Both the position numbers and the translations under genes were made by a program. DNA of 64,000 nt. It comes from Paragyromitra xinjiangensis. Lineage: Eukaryota; Ascomycota; Pezizomycetes; Pezizales; Discinaceae. The stretch is from the NCBI GenBank assembly GCA_038503065.1, contig JBCAMK010000004.1, positions 1,005,001 to 1,069,000 of the forward strand, written 5' to 3'. Shown here piece after piece: positions 11,233-20,968 of the stretch. The stretch's first letter is position 1. Every line of letters starts with the position of its first letter. The notes under the pieces were generated by a model. The model was not told the DNA's origin. It made no database searches and worked only from the letters and a program-made list of their open reading frames with translations.

Positions 11233-12323
11233 CTAATGAAATCTCGTCGCCAAAGTCTTCAACATAGCCATAGTCTTCTCCTCCTTGACTCTATGCATCT
11301 GCAGCCGTTCCTCCCTCTCCGCAATCCTCGCACGCAATAACTGCTCTTTCCTCAACTCGCGATCATTCTTCTTACGTTCCAGCGCCGCCTTCTTCTGCTT
11401 AAACCCTTCAGTACCACCTTCCCCCCCTCCCATCAGCGTGTTGTCGTCCAGCTCCACATCCGGCGACTTATCACGGAACGACCTCATCTTCTCATTCACC
11501 TCCTTCTTCTTCTCAACCCGTCTCTCATGGGTCCCCGCGTCCGCACGGGGAACAAGCTCCTCCAGCGCCGCAAGCTGCGACTTTCTATCCATCTTCCGCG
11601 AGAACCGAAGATCCTCACGCACAAGCGACGCATCATCGTTCATAATTTCTACACACCCGGTTAACCACCGTCCAACCACAACCTAAGACGACCCTACCTC
11701 TCTGCAAATCCAAATCCTCAACCGTGGGAACCGTCGGACCCGACTTCACAGCCCGTCTCGGTTCATGACCGGGTAAGAACGGCCCAACGACCTCATCCTC
11801 ACTTTCCTCCTCCTCTTCGTCGATTCTCGGCTTCTTCTCTGGACGGGCTTCGCTTTTGGTGTCGGGTGCGGACCCTTTCTGGCAGACACGCTCATACCAC
11901 CCCCTTGCTAGCTCCCCACGATTACTGTCAATTAGTCCCTGTTACTTGTGGCGTGCGGGGAGGGGAGGTAGATACATACTAGTGGGTGACGAATCTTTTG
12001 AAGCGGCCTTTGGATTCCCGGGTGTCGAGTTCGTCGAGGATTAGGTCCTTTTGGACGTCGAGGTAGTTTGCAAAGATGTCGCGGACGTGGGGGAGGGAGA
12101 GGGCGTGTTTGGTGAGGGGGGGTGCGTTGAATGGGAGGGTTATGGAGGGGCTAGGGGAGCGTGTGCGCTTCTTTGAGGGGTGTCTGTGGCGGTGGGAGCG
12201 GGAGTGGGAGGGGGAGGGGGAACGACGGTGGCGGTGGTTGCGTGGAGAGCGGGAACGAGAGCGGTGGTCGCTGCGATGGGGGGAGCGGGGGGAGCGGTGG
12301 TGGCGGTGTCGGGAGGTGTCCAT
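11233..12323 (-). CDS. RS-rich HEL117/SCI1-like nuclear protein, 328 aa
   Basis: Exons are 12323-11980, 11924-11698 and 11648-11233; the introns are 55 nt (GTATGT...CAG) and 49 nt (GTAGGG...TAG). The N-terminal 65 residues are an Arg/Ser/His/Pro-rich low-complexity region resembling RS domains of splicing factors. It is followed by a conserved segment, FKRFVTHYNRGELARGWY across the first splice junction, which resembles the core of plant SCI1-like proteins and of fungal proteins often labelled RNA helicase HEL117. I see no helicase motif (no Walker A or DEAD box), so that label should not be read as enzymatic. An acidic stretch (residues 138-147) and a long charged C-terminal helix region (about 220-328) follow. 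A nuclear RNA-processing or cell-cycle role is inference. It probably shares a promoter with the TRAPPC12-like gene on the other strand. Confidence 0.8.
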
Positions 12324-12820
12324 GGTGGGTGTCGCGGTGGTGTCCGAGGAGTTCGGCGGCGACGTTGGGAGGTGAAGTTACCGGGAGTGTTGCCGGGAGT
12401 GTTACCCGGACTGGGGTTTGCTCTGTCGGTCTGGGTTCACGATAACGCCGTGACATGGAGAGTAACGGTCGACAGCTTCGTGTCTGAATAGCTCACGATG
12501 GCTTCAATTCTTACTGATTCTGCAAAGAAAGGCCATACTCGGAATGTCTCTTCTACGGATGAACGTCGAGGTTTGTAGTCCTCGAGAATAGTAATAGCTG
12601 CAGTGGAGCTTGTCTGACCGAGACTCCAGTCGCCGTTCCCCGTCGCCGCACCAAAGGCCCTCTTGACTTCGACCAAAAGTAAGCTTTCCCCCCTAGCACT
12701 TCTCCGCCTGCTCACAGCCACAGCCCGCCCTTCAAGCCCGCCCCCGACAACCCACTAGCCACCCCGATCAACACCGCACCCTCCGCTCCCACACCAATCT
12801 CCACCTCCACCACAACCCCA
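12324..12820. other. Divergent promoter region, with a possible short upstream exon of the TRAPPC12-like gene
   Basis: This lies between the HEL117-like start and the first safe ATG of the TRAPPC12-like gene. The plus-strand frame ending at 12678 reads a basic segment followed by KGPLDFDQ and is followed by GTAAGC. A 39-nt intron to CAG at 12717 would join it in frame to the sequence leading into 12821. No ATG for that upstream frame could be placed before an in-frame TGA, so a further exon would be required. Confidence 0.4.
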
Positions 12821-13914
12821 ATGTCCCCGCAAGACCCCCTCTCCGCCATAACCCGCGACTTCACCTACCTCCGTCACCCCCAAAACTTCCACCCCCTCCC
12901 CTCCCAATCCCTCCCCGCCGCCTTCCGCAGCACCCAACCCCCACCCTCCCCCCCCCTCCCCACTCTCCTCTCCACCGGCCACTTCCGCTCCGCCGCCATC
13001 ACAGCCGCCAACACCCTAACCGACACAACCCACGACCTCCCCCCCTCCGAGCTCTTCCGCCTCTGGTACATCCGCCTCGCATCCCTCACCCTAATCGGCA
13101 GCACCCCCACCGCCGCACAAGAAATCAAAGTCCTCAGCGACCTCTCCAGCAACTTCTACCGAGACCCCGACACCAACATCTGCATCCTCCCCTGGGAGCT
13201 CCGCGTCCTCGCCGTCCGTCTCCAAGCAATCGGCTTCAACGACTGGCGACGCAGTCTCGGCCTCTACTACGAACTCGCCCGGGAAGCCCGCAGTGAAATC
13301 CTCAAGTCAACCACCGACCGGGATATCTGGCGGAGGAGACTACGCGATCTTGGAATCCGTGTTGGTAGCGCGTTGGTTGAAATGGGGGATCTGAAGGCTG
13401 CTGGGAGACATCTAGAGAGCCTCCAACAGGACGGCGATGACATGTATGGTGTTTTGTGTCTGCTGTATATACGGATTGGAAACCTTGCTGCTGCACGACA
13501 GTGTTTAGCTGGGGCTGAGAACGCTGATGGTGTGTTGGAGGCGTTGTTCCTTATGACGGAGGCGAGATGGCAGGAGGGGGTGGAGGCGTGGGAGGAGATT
13601 GTGGAGGGTGGGGAGGAGGGGAGGGAGATGGCGAAGAGTAATTTGGCGGTTTTTTTACTGTATACTGGGCGGTTGGAGGAGGTATGTTTCTTTGCTCTGG
13701 TTCTACTGGAGGGATGGGTTGCTGATGAATATAGGCTCGTGAGGTGCTTGAGTCGTTGCTTACGGCTCCACCGGCGTTTCCGGGGCTTACGTTTAATTTG
13801 TCGACTATATATGAGCTTTGTAGTGATAGTTCGAAGGCGCTGAAGATAGCGCTTGCGGAGAGGGTTGCGGGGATGGGCGCGGGGGAGATGGTGAATAGTA
13901 GTTTTAAGATGTGA
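12821..13914 (+). CDS. TRAPPC12-like TPR protein of vesicle tethering, at least 346 aa
   Basis: Exons are 12821-13681 and 13735-13914, with a 53-nt intron (GTATGT...ATAG). The protein resembles the C-terminal TPR region of TRAPPC12, a subunit of the TRAPPIII tethering complex acting in ER-Golgi and autophagy traffic. Shared features are ELFRLWYIRLASL near residue 74, LPWELRVLAVRLQ near 122, a helical pair around LGIRVGSALVEMGDLKAAGRHL, the S-N-L-A-V-F-L-L-Y-T-G-R-L-E-E repeat just before the intron, and the C-terminal FNLSTIYELCSD. The first 50 residues are Pro/Ser-rich. The ATG at 12821 is the first in this frame, but an upstream exon with a KGPLDFDQ segment may extend the N-terminus (see 12324-12820). 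The coding strand is extremely C-rich in the first exon and G-rich in its last third. Confidence 0.8.
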
Positions 13915-14453
13915 ATATTGGGTGTTTTGGGAATGGAGTAATGTCATTTTGTTTGTTCTAGAGGGGCGTGTTCTTGTGTCGAGTGATGGGTTGTGAAGAG
14001 GTTCTGGGTGCTGGTGTTGGGAGTTGATGCAAGGTTGAGTTTGGCATCTTTGGGATTAAGGCTGCCCTCGTTTCATATACTGGCTATGGGCTAAGCGGTG
14101 GGTGTCTTTGGTTTTGTGAGGGCTGCTTTGGGTGGTAAGTGCTTCATGGGATATCACTCGATTGTATTTTTGGGCGTGTCGTGGAAGACAATTACTTAGC
14201 TATCACTCTCTCTAAGGCTTAGCCCCAGCTTCTTTTCCAAACAGCTTCATCTACTCCTAAGCTCTCCTAAGTCGTCTTGAAATTGTACTGGAGCAAAACC
14301 TACTTACAACACCCTCCCCTGGGATATCGTTTTGTAGGGAAATTTTGATCCCATAGCATCCATTACTGAAGACAGTACCATAACCCAGGTGGTTAGATGT
14401 ACTCAATGAATTCATCAACACCCATTACTGAAGACAGTAACACAATAGATCAA
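13915..14453. other. Intergenic, 3' side of TRAPPC12-like gene and of NLR relic
   Basis: No gene was seen. An 18-bp sequence, CCATTACTGAAGACAGTA, occurs twice (14360-14377 and 14422-14439), just beyond the truncated end of the NLR pseudogene. Confidence 0.5.
14360..14439. repeat. 18-bp direct repeat pair, 62-bp spacing
   Basis: CCATTACTGAAGACAGTA is present exactly at 14360-14377 and 14422-14439. It sits next to the point where NACHT homology of the neighbouring pseudogene stops, so it may mark an old deletion or duplication junction. This is inference. Confidence 0.6.
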
Positions 14454-15559
14454 AACGTAGACATAAGATTTGTATACCCTATAATAGACGAGTAGGTCTC
14501 AATATCTTCCTTGTATGCCAACAACTCAAGCTTTGGCACATTACAGAAAGAGCACTGGATATCTAAGGGGTGATTGCGACAGTCACAAACAAACCAGTTC
14601 CGCTCCTGACTAAATCGTGGAAAATCCTTCCGCTGATTTTCTAGGTGGCATTCGTCCAACGCATCAAAGACTAGAAGTACATGTACTTGACAAAAATGAC
14701 TTGAACGTAGCAACAAGAGTTATGTAAAGTTCTTTGAAATATGGGCTTGTTTCCTCTCCCTCCAGTCCCATATGCAGGTTTTCGAATTCTAGAGGGAATC
14801 ACTAAGTCACGATACAAATTGCTTTAGCAAGCTTGCAAGAACATGTATAGGCTTTAGTTGCGCTTGTCCTTTGCGGTCGAAATACACATAGGCCACTCCG
14901 TAGTTCTCCGCAATTGCCTGGCTTCAGAAATACTCAATCATGAGAGAGCCACGATACATCCTCTCGTTAGTCTTAAGAGATCTGATCCCCAAAGCAAAAC
15001 TGCGTCGTACCTCAGCAACGTTCTTCCAGCTCCAGCTATTACAACGCGATGGGTGTCAGACTTAATCTGCAAAATAGCACAGACTCGGCTAAACATACGA
15101 ATACCATAACCCCACAGCAGTGTGGTCTTTGGGATTGGCAAAGCTTTACCCTTGGCCAATTCCCGGAACCCTGGTGTTTGCAAAATCTACTCTCCGGTAT
15201 TTTGATGCCTTCTCAACGTGTTTCTCAAAGGCCACTTAAGCCAGCCCATAAATCCCCTAAATCCTTTTTCTAGGTTGCTCCATTTTAGCCCAAAGTTCCC
15301 TCAAGGCCTCAAGGCATTCTTGAAGTGGTCCGCTATTCTCGTTAAGTTTCTCCAGCGCCGTCGAACGCGGATTCCTATCAACTTAATCTTTCAAGTCGAC
15401 GAGGACTTGGCCAAATGAGTTGAGTTACTTCAGGGGCTTTGCAATATCCTTTGGCGCGAGTTTCACGACACCAATATATCCATAACCCAAGGCAGTCAAC
15501 TACCCAGTGAGTTGAACGACAGCGGCGATACTGGCGATGAAGCCTATAAGCTCAGTCAT
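14454..15559 (-). pseudogene. Decayed STAND/NLR-type gene (fungal N-terminal domain plus NACHT), truncated
   Basis: The minus strand from ATG 15559 begins MTELIGFIASIAAVVQLTG, the typical opening of the helical N-terminal domain of fungal NACHT-ankyrin/WD proteins. The same frame continues with recognisable family sequence (YGYIGVVKLAPKD, then TALEKLNENSGPLQECL), but it is broken by stops at about 15502, 15427 and 15385 and by more further on. After frame changes the NACHT domain can be followed: a degraded P-loop (GAGRT), YGVAYVYFDRKGQ and KPIHVLASLLKQF, then a Walker B region with FDALDECHLENQRKDF at about 14620-14680. Homology stops near 14454 with no repeat domain. Intact relatives act in non-self recognition and regulated cell death in fungi. 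This copy cannot encode a working receptor. The frame was not reconstructed. Confidence 0.85.
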
Positions 15560-16268
15560 ATCTCACCGTTTTGATTAAGGAAGATGGGGATGGGCGTGTG
15601 ACTTCGATCGGGTGTAGGACTGGAAGTATAAAGAGGACTATAAACCGGCACCGGACCTATACCGGTGATATAATTCCACAATGAACAAAAGTGAAGTGAT
15701 GTTAATGTGTTTCTTACTGTCACTATGTACAGTAATCTGTGCTACATGTAAGACTTTCAATCATCAGATAAGATTCTTCGATACGTTTCCTTCGAACCAT
15801 CGTTCACTATGACGATAACAAAAAAGAAGCTGCAAATAAAAAAAGAAACATGTTGCTTCGATCATTGGCGGATCTGTGATGAGAAAATAATAAAAAAAGT
15901 AGAAGAGAATATAAGTCCACGTAAGTGAGTAGTATCCAATAACAAGAGAAAAAGATAAACAGAAGAAAAAAGCAGCGCTGAACAAAAAACTAAGACTATG
16001 TAGAGGATATGAAAGCACGCTTATGACAAATCAAAGAAACACAGAAAGAAACGACCCACCAGGTATCATCGGAAATCACTCGTATGCGTTTCTCCGCCAC
16101 CTCTGTCAGCGAACCGCCCAAAAATACAAAACCCAAACGCTCACCCCGCCAAAACAAAAAAAAGCACCCGGCCCGTTTTTTCCTCCATACGCATTTTAAC
16201 CCCAGAACACCCCCAAAATGATATTAGAAGCAATGCACCAACATTCAATGGCACGATCATGGCAAGTC
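15560..16268. other. Intergenic, 5' side of NLR relic and 3' flank of the septation scaffold gene
   Basis: No gene was seen. The stretch 15780-16180 is A-rich on the plus strand, consistent with a T-rich 3' untranslated region of the minus-strand gene that ends at 16269. Confidence 0.5.
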
Positions 16269-19200
16269 TCAGCAAGTCTGTAGGTAATTGCTCGGTACCA
16301 ACCCTGGTCTACCCTGCACACCAACAATCTCTGATTCCCACCACCCGTCGTCTTGTTGCCGCAATATAGCCAAGATATCACCCTTTGCAAAAGATAATTC
16401 CTCGGGTATAGCGGCTTGGTAATGATACATTGCTCTCGCTGCGGTAAAGTCAGTACGCAAGTTTCCCTCGCCTCGAACGGGCCCAAGTCACTCACCATAA
16501 TGCATAATAGGTCTCCCGTCTCTACTGTATTGTCTGCTGGTGTCGACAACACTCTTGCTTCTAGGTCTCGCGACTTGTCCCCCACCCCCTTGATACGTCG
16601 CCACGGCTCCAACCTGACTGCCTTCATAATAACTCTGCCTCGAGTTACTCCCGTCATAGCCGCCTCTCACACTCCCTGCATGACTCCTCCCTCTTGACCC
16701 ATAACTATCGTTTCTACTATGATGACTAGGAGCCGGCGAATGAGACCTAAAGTTACTTAAAGCAACTTCTTGTCCCGACGGCATCGGCGATGCTGAACGG
16801 TGAGAGTATGCTGTGTATTGGCCCTTACTGTTTGCGGTGCCGGGGCGGGATTGAGTGTACGGGTTCGGAGAAGGTCCGCGGGAGTAGCTATTCATAGGCT
16901 GAGGCGAAGCACTGTGGTATCTATCATCTCCATACAACTGTGGTCGTGGGCTAACGCTTCGGTTCGGGATGGGGCTAACAGATCTATTGTTTTCCTGTCG
17001 ATTCCTTCCATCATGGGAACTCTGGCGGGATTGTGCGCGAGGACCAGCATAGTCCATGGTCTTTGCTCTCTGTCTTCCAGAGCCATTCCGGGATTGGTTA
17101 TCCTCCACTGCGGCAGGCATCTGGGGAGGACCTTCAAGCATTTGGTCTCTTTTATTAACGTATCTCTGAGTTGATTCTAGCATCTGTGCTGATGTGAAGG
17201 CAGGTGGCGGGAGACCTAAAGCGCTAGATTTCGGTGCATATCCTGGTAAAGGTGTTCCGCGCTGAGAGGGCGCCGGCCCAGAGCTCGGACCAGGAGCTGG
17301 TGTTGAGCCAGGGGCAGGAGTTGCAAGTCCAAAATACCTGTCTGCAGTATTTCTGCTACCTGTAGAACCTTTGATAACCCCCTTTATTTCTACCAACGCC
17401 TGTACAATAGGGTCCAATTCCGGAACCTCTTCTTCCTCCTGTGGCTTCTGCTTGTTCTTATCCTTGACATCAGGCGTTGACACATCGAACACATTACCTC
17501 CCACATTCAGCGCCAGGCTGGCCCTCGGATCGATGGGTTCAGGGCTCTCGTGGCGTTTATTGCCAATCATGAGTTCAGTCTGCTGCCGTCTATTAGAAGA
17601 ACCGCTTTCATACCCACCTCTACCTTGGCCATTTTGAGCGGCTGCCATATTCCTCTGCATTGTTGCAGGCGACCATGTGCCACGGTTACTACGGTTACTC
17701 ATTGAAGACCCCGGCGGCATAATCTGTGCTTGCTCCGGTTGTCGCTGTGCCTCAATACGTCGTTGCTCCTTCTGGGCCAATTGTTGCTGCTGCAGTTGTT
17801 GCTGTTGCTGCAGCTGCAACTGGCGGTGCTGCTCCTTTTCACTCTTACTCTTCCTTCTAAATGGCCCACCGCTGCTAAAGAAACCGCTCTTTCGTTTCTG
17901 TGCCGAGTCGTCTTCTTTCTTGGTTACCTGCTGTTGTTGAGGCATTTTCGTTGGCGAGCCTCTGCGATCGTTGCCGCGAATGGTCGGGGGTGCTACATCA
18001 CCATGGCTAGATACTGATGTCGGGTCTGAAGAATCACTCCCAGAAGCGTGACTGCTAGGTGGGCGGGCGACTGGACTTCCGATCGAGCTAGTGGCGTCAG
18101 AAACAAGATTCCCAGGGCGACAGTACATTGTCATCCCGTCCAGCGGATATTCATTATGGGGTGTATTCTGGATTGACTGACGTTGTGCATGGTCTCTTTC
18201 ATACCGCTGAGATCTCGAAGGAGTAAAAGTACTCTGTTGAGACAGAGCATATTGAGTATCACGACGAGACCTTGAAGAAGGTGTCGTCGTGCTTGACACA
18301 GTTTCCCTACTCGCAGGTGGGGTGAGTGGCTCGGCGGACGACCTGAGACGTTGGTCCCGGCTGTTACGGCGACTGTGCTCACGACGCTCGTTCTCACGTC
18401 TTTCGAGTTCTTTCCTTTCTAGATCCTGTCGTTCAGCCTCTCGTCGCTCAAGTTCACGACGTCCACCCCGAGATCTTGCGCTCGTAGGCTGAGACTGTGG
18501 CTCGGGGGAAGGTCGACTTCGAACACTAGATACTACCTCAGAAGGCGCTGATTGAGAAGAAGAGCTCATGGACGGATTCGGGGACGAAGATCTATAAGTT
18601 GGGTTTCCGGCTCGAGGGAATTGAGCTACGCTATAGTTCTCCTCTGCAGCCTCTGAAAACCCGTCATCCGAAACATCACCACGACAAAAATTGATATATT
18701 TTGGAGCATCTAGACAGCATTAAACAAAGTAATTGGAATGGAGCCGACGATCTTACCAGGAATATCTTGCCCAGTTCCTCTATCCAAGATGAAGGAGGTA
18801 ATATCTTTTTCCACTTCACAATCTTCCAAGGACACTCGAACCTTTTCACAAGACTACGTGGGGTTAGGATAACTCAAATTCAAGACAAAACGAGCTACAC
18901 TCACCTCATCATCATGAACACAGACTGTGGATGATACGTTGGCAAAAGTCCACAAACTAGCCTTGATAAAGTCAATTCTCTCCTCTTCAAGATCTTGGAA
19001 TTTCTGCAGAGTATGTCAGCAATAACCCCAACTACTAGTGGTGCTAAACGCACATCACAAGCAGCTTTCCAATCCCTATTCCATCGAGAAGTAGTCTCCT
19101 CCAAAGCTTTAATAGCAGCTTCGTATTCTGCATTTGAGCCAGCTAGAGCAGCTTGGGTTTTCTCGAGTCTAGCTTTATTCTTTCGTTCCTCCTGACCCAT

Positions 19201-19890
19201 AACCATATGTCCCTGGGCAAGGTAACCTTTGATCTTCAGGCAATCTTGTTCATAGCGATCCCTTGTCTGTCCATATATATTAGTCACTGCCCTCGTCCCT
19301 GTCCGTAGGGATTGGAAATAAGCGAATAACCTTATTGACTTGTTGGGCCTGTTGCATCTTGAGCTTCAGGATCTTTTCACAGCCTCCCTGCACAATTTTG
19401 CGCCTTTCCCGTATCATTCCGGAAAAGGCTGTTAGCGGCTCTTCCAGTTCGGTCTTCATCTGGCTAGCGATGCTCTGATGTGCTTTGGCCATGCTCTCTA
19501 CTTCTCCCTTCAAAACATCCATTGAGCCTTTCAAGGTTCCAGTTTCGTTGGAACCCAGGGGCTTCTTGGAAAGGGCCAGAAGCTTCTTGGCGAAATCCTC
19601 CTCGATGGTAGCCCGAGCTATAATGCATTAGACAACGTCGTGGGGAGCTATAGAAGAAGCCAGGTCGGGCAATTACCTGTATAGAAGGCTTTTAATTCGT
19701 CACATGTTGTTTTCGCATCATGCATGCGCTGGAAGAGTGGACCGACGCCAGCGTCATCTTTGCCCCAAAAATTGTTCGCAACTGAACGAGTCGCATCAGA
19801 ACGAGTCGGAGGAGCTCCAGAGACGGTGGGTGTAGAGGAGGGAGACGCACAAGAGAGGGAAGCAGAAGGTTCTGATGGAGCACCAGGCAT
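16269..19890 (-). CDS. hof1: F-BAR/SH3 septation scaffold (Hof1/Cdc15/Imp2 type), 1097 aa
   Basis: Seven exons: 19890-19677, 19617-19331, 19266-19054, 19003-18905, 18853-18757, 18709-16496 and 16438-16269. Introns are 47-64 nt; the second has the unusual donor GTTATT. The FCH/F-BAR domain spans about residues 38-300, starting NNFWGKDDAGVGPLFQRM, continuing ARATIEEDFAKKL and KGEVESMAKAHQSIASQM, and ending SCEKVRVSLEDCEVEKDI. Residues about 310-1040 are disordered: a charged Glu/Arg block near 388-416, a Gln-rich run near 600-615 and many Ser/Pro sites suited to phosphorylation. The C-terminal SH3 domain (about 1042-1097) shows A-R-A-M-Y-H-Y, DDGWWESEI and GLVPSNYL. Family members bind the plasma membrane at the division site and recruit formins and septum-building enzymes to the actomyosin ring. 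It is divergent from NOT1, with about 1.1 kb between the two start codons. Confidence 0.93.
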
Positions 19891-20968
19891 GGCACGATAT
19901 TTGGAGCAGATTGCTGTTTGGTTAGCTAGTAGCGTTGTCGGAGATATACGTTCAAACGTGATGTCGCAATAGTCGTGAGAACCGGTAGAGGGGGGGGTGA
20001 AGTAAGGAGTGCGTCGTTCCAACGAACAAGAACGGGTTGAGGTACCGGAAGTACTGTAGATAGCTTTGATAAGGAGCAAAGCGTTCTTTGGTATGTGAAA
20101 GTGACAGGACACGGATGCGATGGCGGGGGGGGTTGAATGATAAAAGGCCGAGAAGAGGCACTCCAAGCTGAGTTGTGTGCTTCGCTGTGATGTTTACCAG
20201 GTACTCCTACCTAGAACCGCCTTGTGATGATGTTGCCGGGGAAACGACCGTTGGCTGCCAAGTCGAGTTAATGTGGTTCAGCCTCAGGCCTGTCTGGTCT
20301 GTGTTGGTCTTGGAGTCAGTCTGAGTTATGCGCAGGACTCAGAACCACAGCCACCTGCCGCCACACTACCCATCACAACGCAAAAGAGACACAGAAAGCG
20401 AGTTAAAGGTTAGAGCCCTGTGGACTTGCAGAGAAGAAAAGCCCTTGACATCCTCGTGCACAGCGCGCCTCGTACTCCAGCGCTATTCTTCTTCCTCGTC
20501 TCGATCTCCTTCTTTCGGCCTGATCGCTCTCGCTGTTTTTGCCTCGTCAACCGTGAGCCTTTTTGTCTTCGCTTCTATCTTCTCTCTTTTTGTCTCTCGC
20601 CTACTACTTACATACACGGAGATCCCTGTTGACCTTCGCATCGTGAGAACAATTCAACTTCTACCTACTCCTTATTATTGCTTAACCCCCCAGTAGCAAA
20701 GGAAAGAAAAATCAAAAAAGAAAAAGAGGAAGAAGAATCGCTATTCTGAAGACGTACGAAACTACCTACCACCGACGCCTCCCTGAAGCCTAACTCGTCC
20801 CGCATTTTTGCTTTCTGCTGCTCTTCCAACCCCCCCTCCCTCCACACATACATACATACCCACCTTACCCCGTCTCATCCCTCCCTTCCCTCCCTTCCCA
20901 CACCCCCCCCCCATCCTGCATCTGTCTGCTCCTCCAAATAATGAGCATCGGTCCCTGTCGCCAATAGA
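19891..20968. other. Divergent promoter region between septation scaffold and NOT1
   Basis: It holds the leaders of both genes. The NOT1-proximal part (20700-20940) is strongly C/T-rich, with CATACATACATAC and TCCCTTCCC runs, typical of fungal 5' leaders. A short uORF lies directly before the NOT1 start (listed separately). Open frames at 20328-20696 are not supported as genes. Confidence 0.5.
20941..20967 (+). promoter_or_regulatory. 8-codon uORF ending one base before the NOT1 start
   Basis: ATG at 20941 opens a frame of eight sense codons (MSIGPCRQ) closed by TAG at 20965-20967. The NOT1 ATG begins at 20969, leaving a single base between. If the transcript starts upstream, ribosomes must skip this ATG, or terminate and reinitiate, so the element could limit NOT1 translation. 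Transcript start is unknown. Confidence 0.55.

Noticed and set aside
11233..12323. RNA helicase reading of the HEL117-like gene
   Set aside because: No Walker A, DEAD or SAT motif is present. The label would be inherited by similarity to named proteins rather than supported by the sequence.
12151..12491. Gly-rich and Pro-rich frames on both strands
   Set aside because: Shadows of the RS-rich first exon of the HEL117-like gene and its promoter.
13267..13947. 226-codon open frame on the minus strand
   Set aside because: It lies antisense to the TRAPPC12-like gene. The protein is Arg/Ser/His-rich with no pattern, as expected from reading the complement of a real CDS.
16800..18492. Several plus-strand frames, some Leu/Cys-rich
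   Set aside because: They are antisense to the low-complexity exon of the septation scaffold. The Cys/Leu runs are complements of Gln codons.
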